Of a stretch of DNA of 64,000 nucleotides, positions 52,541 to 64,000 are shown in pieces. The notes under the pieces were generated by a model, which did not search any database, was not told where the DNA came from, and saw only the letters and a program-made list of their open reading frames with translations. Positions within the stretch are counted from its first letter, which is position 1, and the number at the start of each line of letters is the position of its first letter. Source of the DNA: Eurosta solidaginis (lineage: Eukaryota > Arthropoda > Insecta > Diptera > Tephritidae); the NCBI RefSeq assembly GCF_040869045.1, contig NC_090321.1, forward strand, positions 181,445,596 to 181,509,595, read 5' to 3'. The translations under genes were made by a program, and so were the position numbers.

Positions 52541-55500
52541 AGCTCTGTGAAGTTGGCACCTACTTGGGCGAGTAATTAAAAAACCATATCTCATTCGTTT
52601 GTCCACCGTTTGTCCACCGTTTGTCCATGTTTGTCCAGGAAAAATTTTCGTTTGTCCACCTTTTGTTAAAAAGTTATTTCAAAAAAAAAAAAAAAATCGT
52701 GTGTGAAGTTGGCACCTCCATTTGCGAGTAATTAAAAAAACCAAATGCCATTCGTTTGTCCACGTTTGTCCAGGAAAAATTTTCGTTTGCCCACCTTTTG
52801 TTAAAAATTTATAACAAAAATATTTTTTTTTCGAAAAAACCCCAAAAATTTTTTGTTTCGCTTTATTGTGCTAAATCGTATGTCCGTCGTTTGCCCATCG
52901 TTTGTCCATGTTCGCCCAGGAAAATTTTTTGTTTGTCCACCTTTTGTTAAAAAGTTATTTCAAAAAAAAAAAAAAAAATCGTGTGTGAAGTTGGCACCTC
53001 CATTTGCGAGTATTTAAAAAAACTAAATGCCATTCGTTTGTCCATCGTTTGTCCAGGAAAAATTTTCGTTTGTCCACCTTTTGTTAAAAAGTTATATCAA
53101 AAATATTTTTTTTTTCGAAAAAACTACATTTTTCGTTTGTCCACCTTTGTTAAAAAGTTATTTCAAAAAAACAAAAATCGTGTGTGAAGTTGGCACCTCC
53201 ATTTACGAGTAATTACAAAAACCAAAGGCCATTCGTTTGTTCATCGTTTGTCCATGTTTGTCCAGGAAAAATTTTCGTTTTTATTTCAAAAAAAACCAAA
53301 ATCGTGTGTGAAGTTGGCACCTCCATTTACGAGTACTTAAAAAAAACCAAATGCCATTCGTTTGCCCATTGCTTGTGCACGTTTGTCCAGGAAAAATTTT
53401 CGTTTGCCCACCTTTTGTTAAAAAGTTATAACAAAAATATTTTTTTTTTCGAAAAAACCCCAATTTTCGTTTGTCCACCTTTGTTAAAAAGCTATTTCAA
53501 AAAAACAAAAATCGTGTGTGAAGTTGGCACCTCCATTTAGCAGTAATTAAAAAAACCAAATGCCATTTTTGTCCATCGTTTGTCCACGTTTGTCCATGAA
53601 ACATTTTCGTTTGCCCACCTTTTGTTAAAAAGTTATAACAAAAATATTTTTTTTTTTCGAAAAAACCCCAATTTTCGTTTGTCCACCTTTTGTTAAAAAG
53701 TTATTTCAAAAAAACAAAAATCGCGTGTGAAGTTGGCACCTCCATTTAGGAGTAATTAAAAAAACCAAATGCCATTTTTGTCCATCGTTTTTCCACGTTT
53801 GTCCATGAAAAATTTTCGTTTGCCCACCTTTTGTTAAAAAGTTATAACAAAAATATTTTTTTTTTTTCGAAAAAACCCCAATTTTCGTTTGCCCACCTTT
53901 TGTTAAAAAGTTATTTCAAAAAAACAAAATTGTGTGTGAAGTTGGCACCTCCATTTACGAGTAATTAAAAAAACCAAATGCCGTTCGTTTGCCCATCGTT
54001 TGTCCATGTTTGTCCAGGAAAAATTTTCGTTTTTCCACCTTTTATTAAAAAGTTATTTCAAAAAAACAAAATCGTATGTGAAGTTGGCACCTCCATTTAC
54101 GAGTAATTAAAAAAACCAAATGCCATCGTTTGTCTACGTTTGTCCAGGAAAAATTTTCGTTTGCCCACCTTTTGTTAAAAAGTTATAACAAAAATATTTT
54201 TTTTTTCGAAAAAACCCCAATTTTTTTTCGCTTTATTGTGCTAAATCGTATGTCCGTCGTTTGCTCATCGTTTGTCCATGTTTGTCCAGGAAAAATTTTC
54301 GTCAAAAAAAAAATCGTGTGTGAAGTTGGCACCTCCATTTGCGAGTATTTAAAAAAAGCAAATGCCATTCGTTTGTCCAGGAAAAATTTTCGTTTGCCCA
54401 CCTTTTGTTAAAAAGTTATAACACAAATATTTTTTTTTTCGAAAAAACCCCAATTTTCGTGTGTCCACCTTTTGTTAAAAAGTTATTTCAAAAAAACCAA
54501 AATCGTGTGTGAAGTTGGCACCTCGATTTACGAGTAATTAAAAAAACCAAATGCCATTCGTTTGTGCATCGTTTGTCCACGTTTGTCCAGGAAAAATTTT
54601 CTTTTGCCCACCTTTTGTTAAAAAGTTATAACAAAAATATTTTTTTTTCGAAAAACCCCCAAAATTTTATTGTGCTAAATCGTATGTCCGTCATTTGCCC
54701 ATCGTTTGTCCATGTTTGCCCAGGAAAAATTTTCGTTTGTCCACCTTTTGTTAAAAAGTTATTTCAAAAAAACCAAAATCGTGTGTGAAGTTGGCACCTC
54801 CATTTACGAGTAATTAAAGAAACCAAATGCCATTCGTTTGTTCATCGTTTGTCCACGTTTGTCCAGGAAAATTTTTCGTTTGCCCACCTTTGGTTAAAAA
54901 GTTATAACAAAAATATTTTTTTTTCGAAAAACCCCCAAAATTTTTTTTTCGCTTTATTGTGCTAAATCGTATGTCCGTCGTTTGTCCATCGTTTGTCCAT
55001 GTTTGCCCAGGAAAAATTTTCGTTTGTCCACCTTTTGTTAAAAAGTTATTTCAAAAAAACCAAAATCGTGTGAAGTTGGCACCTCCATTTACGAGTAATT
55101 AAAAAAACCAAATGCCATTCGTTTGTCCACGTTTTTCCAGGAAAAATGTTCGTTGGCCCACCTTTTGTTAAAAAGTTATAACAAAAATATTTTTTTTTCG
55201 AAAAACCCCCAAAATTTTTTTTTCGCTTTATTGTGCTAAATCGTATGTCCATGTTTGCCCAGGAAAATTTTCTGTTTGTCCACCTTTTGTTAAAAAGTTA
55301 TTTCAAAAAAAAAAAAAAATCGTGTGTCAAGTTGGCACCTCCATTTGCGAGAATTTAAAAAAACTAAATGCCATTCGTTTGTCCATCGTTTGTCCACGTT
55401 TGTCCAGGAAAAATTTTCGTTTGTCCACCTTTTGTTAAAAAGTTATATCAAAAATATTTTTTTTTTTTCGAAAAACCACATTTTTCGTTTGTCCACCTTT

Positions 55501-56679
55501 GTTAAAAAGTTATTTAAAAAAAACAAAAATCGTGTGTGAAGTTGGCACCTCCATTTACGAGTAATTACAAAAACCAAAGGCCATTCGTTTGTTCATCGTT
55601 TGTCCATGTTTGTCCAGGAAAATTTTCGTTTGCCCACCTTTTGTTAAAAAGTTATAACAAAAATATTTTTTTTTTCGAAAAAACTCCAATTTTCGTGTGT
55701 GAAGTTGGCACCTCCATTTAGGAGTAATTAAAAAAACCAAATGCCATTCTTTTGTCCATCGTTTATTGTGCTAAATCGTATGTCCGTCATTTGCCCATCG
55801 TTTGTCCATGTTTGCCCAGGAAAAATTTTCGTTTGTCCACCTTTGTTAAAAAGCTATTTCAAAAAAACAAAAATCGTGTGTGAAGTTGGCACCTCCATTT
55901 AGGAGTAATTAAAAAAACGAAATGCCATTTTTGTCCATCGTTTGTCCACGTTTGTCCATGAAAAATTTTCGTTAGCCCACCTTTTGTTAAAAAGTTATAA
56001 CAAAAATATTTTTTTTTTTCGAAAAAACCCCAATTTTCGTGTGTGAAGTTGGCACCTCCATTTAGAAGTAATTAAAAAAACCAAATGCCATTCGTTTGCC
56101 CATCGTTTGTCCATGTTTGTCCAGGAAAAATTTTCGTTTGTCCACCTTTTATTAAAAAGTTATTTCAAAAAAACAAAATCGTGTGTGAAGTTGGCACCTC
56201 CATTTACAAGTAATTAAAAAAACCAAATGCCATTCGTTTGTCCATCGTTTGTCTACGTTTGTCCAGGAAAAACTTTCATTTGCCCAGCTTTTGTTAAAAA
56301 GTTATAACAAAAATATTTTTTTTTCGAAAAAACCCCAATTTTCGTTAGTCCACCTTTGTTAAAAAGGTATAACAAAATTTTTTTTTTTCGAAAAAACCCC
56401 AATTTTTTTTCGCTTTATTGTGCTAAATCGTATGTCCGTCGTTTGCTCATCGTTTGTCCATGTTTGTCCAGGAAAAATTTTCGTCAAAAAAAAAAAAAAA
56501 TCGTGTGTGAAGTTGGCACCTCCATTTGCGAGTATTTAAAAAAAGCAAATGCCATTCGTTTGTCCAGGAAAAATTTTCGTTTGCCCACCTTTTGTTAAAA
56601 AGTTATAACACAAATATTTTTTTTTTCGAAAAAACCCCAATTTTCGTGTGTCCACCTTTTGTTAAAAAGTTATTTCAAA
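52541..56679 (+). repeat. Left-arm tandem array of FB-B
   Basis: About twenty occurrences of GTGTGAAGTTGGCACCTCC, at 130-290 bp intervals. Between them are TTTGTCCA clusters, AGGAAAAATTTTCGTTTG and TTGTTAAAAAGTTAT words. The array is longer and more heterogeneous than in FB-A; many units have TTTGCCCA in place of TTTGTCCA. Confidence 0.85.
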
Positions 56680-59220
56680 CAAATAAAGAAGGTTAAGTTC
56701 GGGTGTAACCGAACATTACATACTCAGTTGAGAGCTATGGTGACAACATAAGGGAAAATAACCATGTAGGAAAATGAACCGAGGGAAACCCTGGAATGTG
56801 TTTGTATGACATGTCTATCAAATGAAAGGCACTAAAGAGTATTTTATGAGGGAGTGGTCCATAGTTCTATAGGTGGACGCCATTTAGGGATATCGCCATA
56901 AAGGTGGATCAGGGTTGACTCTAGAATTTGTTTGCACGATATGGGTATCAAATGAAAGGTGTTAATGAGTATTTTAAAAGGAAGTAATCCTTAGTTCCAT
57001 AGGTGGACGCCGTTTCGAGATATCGCCATAAAGGTGGACCAGGGGTGACCCTAGAATTTGTTTGTACAATATGGGTATCAAAAGAATGGTGTTAATGAGT
57101 ATTTTAAAGGGAGTGATCCTTAGTTCCATAGGTGGGCGCCGTTTCGAGATATCGCCATAAAAGTGGACCAGGGGTGTGAATGCGTTTGTACAATATGGGT
57201 ATCAAACGAAAGGTGTTAATGAGTATTTTAAAAGGGAGTGGGCCTTAGTTCTATAGGTGGAAGCCGTTTCGAAATATCGCCATAAAGGTGGACCAGGGGT
57301 GACTCTAGAATGTGTTTGTACGATATGGGTATAAAATTAAAGGTATTAATGAGGATTTTAAAAGGGAGTGGTGATAGTTGTATAGCTGGTCGCCTTTTCG
57401 AGATATCGCCATAAAGGTGGACCAGGGGTGACTCTAGAATGCGTTTGTACAATATGGGTATCAAGAGAAAGGTGTTAATGAGTATTTTAAAAGGGAGTGG
57501 GCCTTCGTTCTATAGGTGGACGCCTTTTCGAGGTATCGCAACTTAGACTTTGTTTGTACGATATGGGTATCCAATGAAAGGTGTTAATGAGTATTTTTAA
57601 AAGGGAGTGGGTCTTCGTTCTATAGGTGGTCGCTTTTTCGAGATATCGCCATAAAGGTGGACCAGGGGTGACTCTAGAATATGTTTGTAGGATATGGGTA
57701 TCAAATGAAAGGTGTTAATGAGTATTTTTAAAGGGCGTGGGGCTTAGTTCTATAGGTGGACGCCTTTTCGAGATATCGCCATAAAGGTGGACCAGGGGTG
57801 ACTCTAGAATGTGTTTGTACGATATTGGTATCAAATTAAAGGTATTAATGAGAGTTTTAAAAGGGAGTGGTGGTAGTTGTATATGTGAAGGCGTTTTCCA
57901 GATATCGACCAAAATGTGGACCAGGGTGACCCAGAACGTCATCTGTTGGATACTGCTAATTTATTTATATCTGTAATACCTGCCAAGATTTCAAGGGTTT
58001 TTTATTTCGCACTGCAGAATTTTTCATTTTCTTCTACTTAATATGGTAGGTGTCACAACCATTTTATAAAGTTTTTTCTAAAGTTATATTTCGCGTCAAT
58101 AAACCAATCCAATTACCATGCTTCATCCCTTTTTACGTATCTGGTATAGAATTATGGCATTTTTTTCATTTTTCGTAATTTTAGATATCGAAAAAGTGGG
58201 CGTGGTCATAGGGATTTCGTTCATTTTTTATACCAAGATAAAGTGAGTTCAGATAAGTACGTGAACTAAGTTCAGTAAAGATATGTCGATTTTTGCTCAA
58301 GTTATCGTGTTAAGGGCCATGCGGAAGGACAGACGGATGACTGTGTATAAAAACTGGGCGTGGCTTCAACGGATTTCGCCGATTTTCACAGAAAACAGTT
58401 AACGTCATAAAATCTATGCCCCTACCAAATTTCAAAAGGATAGGTAAATTTTTGTTCGACTTATGGCATTAAAAGTATCCTAGACAAATTAAATGAAAAA
58501 GGGCGGAGCCACGCCCATTTTGAAATTTTCTTTTATTTTTGTATTTTGTTGCACCATATCATTCCTGGAGTTGAATGTTGACATAATTTACTTATATACT
58601 GTAAAGATATTAAATTTTTTGTTAAAATTTTACTTTTTTTTTAAAAGTGGGCGTGGTCCTTCTCCGATTTTGCTAATTTTTATTAAGCGTACATATAGTA
58701 ATAGGAGTAACGTTCCTGCCAAATTTCATCATGATACCTTCAACGACTGCCAAATTACAGCTTGCAAAAGTTTTAAATTACCTTCTTTTAAAAGTGGGCG
58801 GTGCCACGCCCATTGTACAAAATTTTACTAATTTTCTATTCTGCGTCATAAGTTCAACTCACCTGCCAAGTTTCATCGCTTTATCTGTCTTTGGTAATGA
58901 ATTATCGCACTTTTTCGGTTTTTCGAAATTTTCGATATCGAAAAAGTGGGCGTGGTTATCGTCCGATATCGTTCATTTTAAATAGCGATCTGAGATGAGT
59001 GCTCAGGAACCTACATACCAAATTTCATCAAGATACCTCAAAATTTACTCAAGTTATCGTGTTAACGGACGGACGGACATGGCTCAATCAAATTTTTTTT
59101 CGATCGTGATGATTTTGATATATGGAAGTCTATATCTATCTCGCTTCCTTTATACCTGTACAACCAACCGTTATCCAATCAAACTTAATATACTCTGTGA
59201 GCTCTGCTCAACTGAGTATA
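56680..59220 (+). mobile_element. Helentron/DINE-1-like element, copy 2 (2.5 kb)
   Basis: It starts CAAATAAAGAAGGTTAAGTT and ends GCTCTGCTCAACTGAGTATA, as in the element at 14775. It splits the FB-B array at an A-rich target (TATTTCAAA to AAAAACAAAAATC). It has the same subterminal inverted repeats, about eight ~135-150 bp central units (56850-57900), the same tail with GGGCGTGGTTAT words, and a very short GGAC run. It is diverged from copy 1 by scattered substitutions. Confidence 0.7.
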
Positions 59221-59375
59221 AAAAACAAAAATCTTGTATGAAGTTGGCACCTCCATTTACAAGTAATAAAAAAAACCAAATGCCATTCGTTTGTCCATCG
59301 TTTGTCCACGTTTGTCCAGGAAAAATTTTCGTCCGCCGTTTGCCCATCGTTTGCCCATCGTTTGTCCATGTTTGG
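59221..59375 (+). repeat. Remainder of the FB-B left array after the Helentron-like insertion
   Basis: One partial unit: TGTATGAAGTTGGCACCTCC, then TTTGTCCATCGTTTGTCCAC and a run of TTTGCCCATCG words. It stops abruptly at GTAATTGTGCAGTTTATGG. Confidence 0.8.
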
Positions 59376-59495
59376 GTAATTGTGCAGTTTATGGTACCCA
59401 CCGAAATTTGGGCCTTTTTTCGAGTGAGGTATCAAAAGACGCGTATTCACGTCTAGATTAAGAATTCGAACGCGGAAGTTAACTTTTTTACCCGT

Positions 59496-61316
59496 TTAAA
59501 AGTTATCCGCGAAAAACAGGTTTGTGTGATACATATTGTTTCCCCACGTTTACAATCTTTTAAGCGCACACATCACCTTACCTTTTATTTTTAGTATATT
59601 AACACAATCTAACTTGCATGAATTAACGAACAAATTATGTTAAATTTCACTAATTTACTTATAAAATATCAAAACAAATATTGCAACAAATTTCTGTCGA
59701 AATGAAAACACATGAAAGTGAACAGTGTTGCCAGCTCAGCAACGCTGGTGATTACTTTTGTTGTTCTCTGTTAGGATTAATACAAGGCGGTGGCGCCTCA
59801 ACATAAATTTAAATAAACATACAATTACATTTTTGTTTGTAATTTATTGAATATGTTGCAATTTAATATATTAAAATAGAAGAGAATACGTCTTCAATTT
59901 ATCGAATAATATTTGGAATTTTCATTTTGGAACAAGTGCAGAATACATACATTTGTCAAAAAAAAAATAAAAAATCGGACTTTATAGAGATTTTTATTGC
60001 TGATTCCAACGGTATATTTCTTTTTTGGTACAAATGAAGGGTTTGGGGTAATTCCATGTCTAAAGGCGAAATTATGAATTTTTCAAATCAAAATATCTCG
60101 AAACTAGTGGATGGATTTCAAAAATTAAAAAATAACTTATAAAAATACCTTTCATCTGGTGTATATATATCTTTAACTTTTGTAGTCTTTATTTACCAAA
60201 AATTTGAAAAAGCTTTTTTTTGGTGGCCATGCACAGTAATTCTGCGTAGAACACCCACCTTTCTGCATAGGCGGCCTTCGGCGCGCTTATAAAAAATAAC
60301 CCTGCCAAGTCCGGGTGTGTGGTATAGCCGTGGCTACCGCCACGGTGATGTCCTTCTGCGTAGGCGCCCTTCGGCCGCACTGTAAAAAAATAACCCTTAG
60401 CCGATCTAACACCGGCAACAAGAAAACTAAAATAAAAACTCGCCTCCAAACAAACCCGTCAATGTTCTACGCAGAATTACTGTGCATGGCGTAGCCGGTG
60501 TTGGATCGGCTAAGGGTTATTTTTTTATAAGCGCGACCGAAGGCCGCCTATGCAGAAAGGTGTTCTACGCAGAATTACTGTGCATGGCCACCAAAAAAAA
60601 AGCTTTTTCAAATTTTTGGTAAATAAAGACTGCAAAAGTTAAAGATATATATATATACACCAGATGAAAGGTATTTTTATAAGTTATTTTTTGAGTTTTT
60701 AATTTTTGAAATCCATCCACTAGTTTCGAGATGTTTTGATTTGAAAAATTCATAATTTCGCCTTTTGACATGGAAAGAAATATACCGTTGGAATCAGCAA
60801 TAAAAATCTCTATAAAGTCCGATTTTTTATTTTTTTTTGACAAATGTATGTATTCTGCACTTGTTCCAAAATGAAAATTCTAAATATTTGCCAGCATCTC
60901 TTTATTTCGATAAATTGAAGACGTATTCTCTTCTATTTTAATATATTAAATTGCAACATATTCAGTAAATTACAAACAAAAATGTAATTGTATGTTTATT
61001 TAAATTTATGTTGAGGCACCACCGCCTTGTATTAATCCTAACAGAGAACAACAAAAGTAATCACCAGCGTTGCTGAGCTGGCAACACTGTTCACTTTCAT
61101 GTGTTTTCATTTCGACAGAAATTTGTTGCAATATTTGTTTTGATATTTTATAAGTAAATTAGTGAAATTTAACATAATTTTTTCGTTAATTCGTGCAAGT
61201 TAGATTGTGTTAATATACTAAATATAAAAGGTAAGGTGATGTGTGCGCTTAAAAGATTGTAAACGTGGGGGAACAATATGTATCACACAAACCTGTTTTT
61301 CGCGGATAACTTTTAA
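59496..61316. repeat. 1.8-kb palindromic core module of FB-B
   Basis: TTTAAAAGTTATCCGCG at 59495 mirrors CGCGGATAACTTTTAAA at 61301. The arms match with few differences for roughly 800 bp on each side, including CAGTGTTGCCAGCTCAGCAA and its inverse GTTGCTGAGCTGGCAACACT. The central ~200 bp contains another inverted pair, AACCCTTAGCCGATCTAACA and its near-inverse at about 60492-60519. The frame at 60189-60449 (RPKGAYAEGHHRGG-like) lies across the centre and is duplicated with it; I do not regard it as a gene. Confidence 0.8.
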
Positions 61317-63165
61317 AAAAAACGAAACAACGGACAAACGAATGGCATTTGGTTTTTTTAATTACTTGTAAATGGAGGTGGCAACTTCACGCACGATTTT
61401 TGTTTTTTTGAAATAACTTTTTAACAAAAGGTGGACAAACCAAAATTTTTCCTGGACAAACATGGACAAACGATGAGCAAACGACGGACATACGATTTAG
61501 CACAATAAAGCGAAAAAAAATTGGGGTTTTTTCGAAAAAAAAATTTTTTGTTATAACTTTTTAACCAAAGGTGGGCAAACGAAAATTTTTCCTGGACAAA
61601 CGTGGACAAACGATGGACAACCGAATGGCATTTGGGTTTTTTAATTACTCGTAAATGGAGGTGCCAACTTCACACACGATTTTTGTTTTTTTGAAATAAC
61701 TTTTTAACAACACCCACCTTTCTGCATAGGCGGCCTTCGGCGCGCTTATAAAAAATAACCCTGCCAAGTCCGGGTGTGTGGTATAGCCGTGGCTACCGCC
61801 ACGGTGATGTCCTTCTGCGTAGGCGCCCTTCGGCCGCACTTTAAAAAAATAACCCTTAGCCGATCTAACACCGGCAACAAGAAAACTAAAATAAAAACTC
61901 GCCTCCAAACAAACCCGTCAATGTTCTACGCAGAATTACTGTGCATGGCGTAGCCGGTGTTGGATCGGCTAAGGGTTATTTTTTTATAAGCGCGACCGAA
62001 GGCCGCCTATGCAGAAAGGTGTTCTACGCAGAATTACTGTGCATGGCCACCAAAAAAAAAGCTTTTTCAAATTTTTGGTAAATAAAGACTGCAAAAGTTA
62101 AAGATATATATACACCAGATGAAAGGTATTTTTATAAGTTATTTTTTGAGTTTTTAATTTTTGAAATCCATCCACTAGTTTCGAGATGTTTTGATTTGAA
62201 AAATTCATAATTTCGCCTTTTGACATGGAAAGAAATATACCGTTGGAATCAGCAATAAAAATCTCTATAAAGTCCGATTTTTTATTTTTTTTTGACAAAT
62301 GTATGTATTCTGCACTTGTTCCAAAATGAAAATTCTAAATATTTGCCAGCATCTCTTTATTTCGATAAATTGAAGACGTATTCTCTTCTATTTTAATATA
62401 TTAAATTGCAACATATTCAGTAAATTACAAACAAAAATGTAATTGTATGTTTATTTAAATTTATGTTGAGGCACCACCGCCTTGTATTAATCCTAACAGA
62501 GAACAACAAAAGTAATCACCAGCGTTGCTGAGCTGGCAACACTGTTCACTTTCATGTGTTTTCATTTCGACAGAAATTTGTTGCAATATTTGTTTTGATA
62601 TTTTATAAGTAAATTAGTGAAATTTAACATAATTTTTTCGTTAATTCGTGCAAGTTAGATTGTGTTAATATACTAAATATAAAAGGTAAGGTGATGTGTG
62701 CGCTTAAAAGATTGTAAACGTGGGGGAACAATATGTATCACACAAACCTGTTTTTCGCGGATAACTTTTAAAAAAAACGAAACAACGGACAAACGAATGG
62801 CATTTGGTTTTTTTAATTACTTGTAAATGGAGGTGGCAACTTCACGCACGATTTTTGTTTTTTTGAAATAACTTTTTAACAAAAGGTGGACAAACCAAAA
62901 TTTTTCCTGGACAAACATGGACAAACGATGAGCAAACGACGGACATACGATTTAGCACAATAAAGCGAAAAAAAAATTGGGGTTTTTTCGAAAAAAAAAT
63001 TTTTTGTTATAACTTTTTAACCAAAGGTGGGCAAACGAAAATTTTTCCTGGACAAACGTGGACAAACGATGGACAACCGAATGGCATTTGGGTTTTTTAA
63101 TTACTCGTAAATGGAGGTGCCAACTTCACACACGATTTTTGTTTTTTTGAAATAACTTTTTAACA
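60252..63165. repeat. Tandem duplication of half the palindrome plus right-arm DNA (offset 1459/1455 bp)
   Basis: 60252-61710 recurs as 61711-63165. The only differences I noticed are a 4-bp change in a TA run (about 60650 against 62105), ACTGTAAA against ACTTTAAA, and one A-run length. The junction at 61710/61711 joins ACTTTTTAACAA of the array directly to CACCCACCTTTCTGC of the core. Confidence 0.85.
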
Positions 63166-64000
63166 AAAGGTGGACAAACGAAAATTTTTCCTGGACAAAC
63201 GACGGACATACGATTTAGCACAATAAAGCGAAACAAAAATTTTTGGGGTTTTTTGGAAAAAAAAATATTTTTGTTATAACTTTTTAACAAAAGGTGAGCA
63301 AACGAAAATTGTTCCTGGACAAACGTGGACAAACGATGGACAAACGAATTGCATTTGGTTTTTTTAATTACTCGTAAATGGAGGTGCCAACTTCACACAC
63401 GATTTTGGTTTTTTTGAAATAACTTTTTAGCAAAAGGTGGACAAACGAAAATTTTTCCAGGACAAACATGGACAAACGATGAGCAAACGACGGACATACG
63501 ATTTAGCACAATAAACCGCAAAAAAAATTGGGGTTTTTTCGAAAAAAAAATTGTTTTGTTATAACTTTTTAACAAACTGTGGGCAAACGAAAATTTTTCC
63601 TGGACAAACATGGACAAACGATGAACAAACGAATGGCATTTGGTTTTTTTAATTACTCGTAAATGGAGGTGCCAACTTCACACACGATTTTGTTTTTTTG
63701 AAATAACTTTTTAACAAAATGTGGGCAAACTAAATTTTATTCCTGGACAAACGTGGACAAACGATGGACAAACGAATTGCATTTGGTTTTTTTAATTACT
63801 CGTAAATGGAGGTGCCAACTTCACACACGATTTTTGTTTTTTTGAAATAACTTTTTAACAAAGGTGTACAAACGAAAATTGGGGTTTTTTTCGAAAAAAA
63901 AAATATTTTTGTTATAACTTTTTAACAAAAGGTGGGCAAACGAAAATTTTTCATGGACAAACGTGGACAAACGATGGACAAAAATGGCATTTGGTTTTTT
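62776..64000 (-). repeat. Right-arm inverted tandem array of FB-B, continuing beyond the window
   Basis: Inverted units with GGAGGTGCCAACTTCACAC, TGGACAAACGATGGACAAAC and ATAACTTTTTAACAAAAGG words continue to the last base without the terminal AGCTCTGTGAAG inverse. The part up to 63165 belongs to the duplication above. Confidence 0.85.

Larger units (their letters stand above)
52541..64000. mobile_element. FB-B: very large Foldback-like element of the FB-A family, cut by the window end
   Basis: It starts AGCTCTGTGAAGTTGGCACC, identical to the FB-A end, followed by TACTTGGGCGAGTAATTA. The left arm array is in plus orientation (52541-56679 and 59221-59375). The right arm array is inverted (61320-61710 and 62776 to the window end). 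Between them is a different core from FB-A, a palindromic module at 59496-61316, partly repeated at 61711-63165. A Helentron-like element interrupts the left arm. The element exceeds 11.4 kb and its right end is not in the window. No transposase is visible. Confidence 0.8.

Noticed and set aside
60189..60449. Frame containing RPKGAYAEGHHRGG, duplicated at 61645-61908
   Set aside because: It spans the centre of a palindrome, has no recognisable family, and its second copy has a different end because of the duplication junction.
52756..63617. Same peptide-like frames in FB-B
   Set aside because: Repeat artefacts with no start context, domain or continuous frame across units.

Overview
The window reads as intergenic or heterochromatin-like DNA of an insect, most likely a higher fly (a tephritid-type dipteran is my best guess). 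The reasons are its AT-richness, a 77-bp GT-AG intron, Jockey-like non-LTR remnants, Foldback-like elements with 9-bp target duplications, Helentron/DINE-1-like repeats with a GGAC microsatellite, and a gypsy-type element primed by tRNA-Leu. The species call is inference. I found no host protein gene, rRNA gene or functional tRNA gene. Nearly all recognisable sequence is transposable-element DNA, much of it nested.

Layout. 1-3290: a minus-strand Jockey-like retroposon split by a plus-strand non-LTR fragment, itself split by a SINE-like element with a CAA tail. 4758-10768: a complete Foldback-like element (FB-A) with long arms of tandem repeats and a perfect 9-bp target duplication. 11392-12117: a Tourist/PIF-like MITE carrying a second MITE. 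13050-14398: 5' part of a non-LTR element with a 2A-like peptide and a PHD-like finger. 14399-19428: a 162-bp hairpin repeat split by a 4.2-kb Helentron-like element. 19793-25682: two RNase H-type retroposon ends, an intact MITE copy and two more TIR elements.

27184-30439 and 42673-47689 are two copies of a DNA transposon that encodes a cysteine-rich, DDE-like protein split by one short intron. Both copies are broken in different places. 30559-34501 is an LTR retrotransposon with matching 742-bp LTRs, a SAP-domain Gag, a zinc knuckle and a protease, but most of pol is deleted. 34730-36743, 39329-39743 and 44020-45607 are three copies of a second Foldback-like family, each flanked by a different 9-bp target duplication. 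48566-49713 is a third copy of the Tourist-like MITE with two further insertions. From 52541 to the end lies a very large second copy of the FB-A family (FB-B), whose array holds another Helentron-like element and a roughly 1.8-kb palindrome that is partly tandem-duplicated.

The elements do not form a pathway. They record an insertion history: several uninterrupted copies inside the window allow nested insertions to be dated relative to each other and their target duplications to be read exactly. The best candidates for undescribed biology are the two related Foldback-like families, the regularly spaced CACGTG palindromes in one of them, and the intron-containing DDE-like transposon family.
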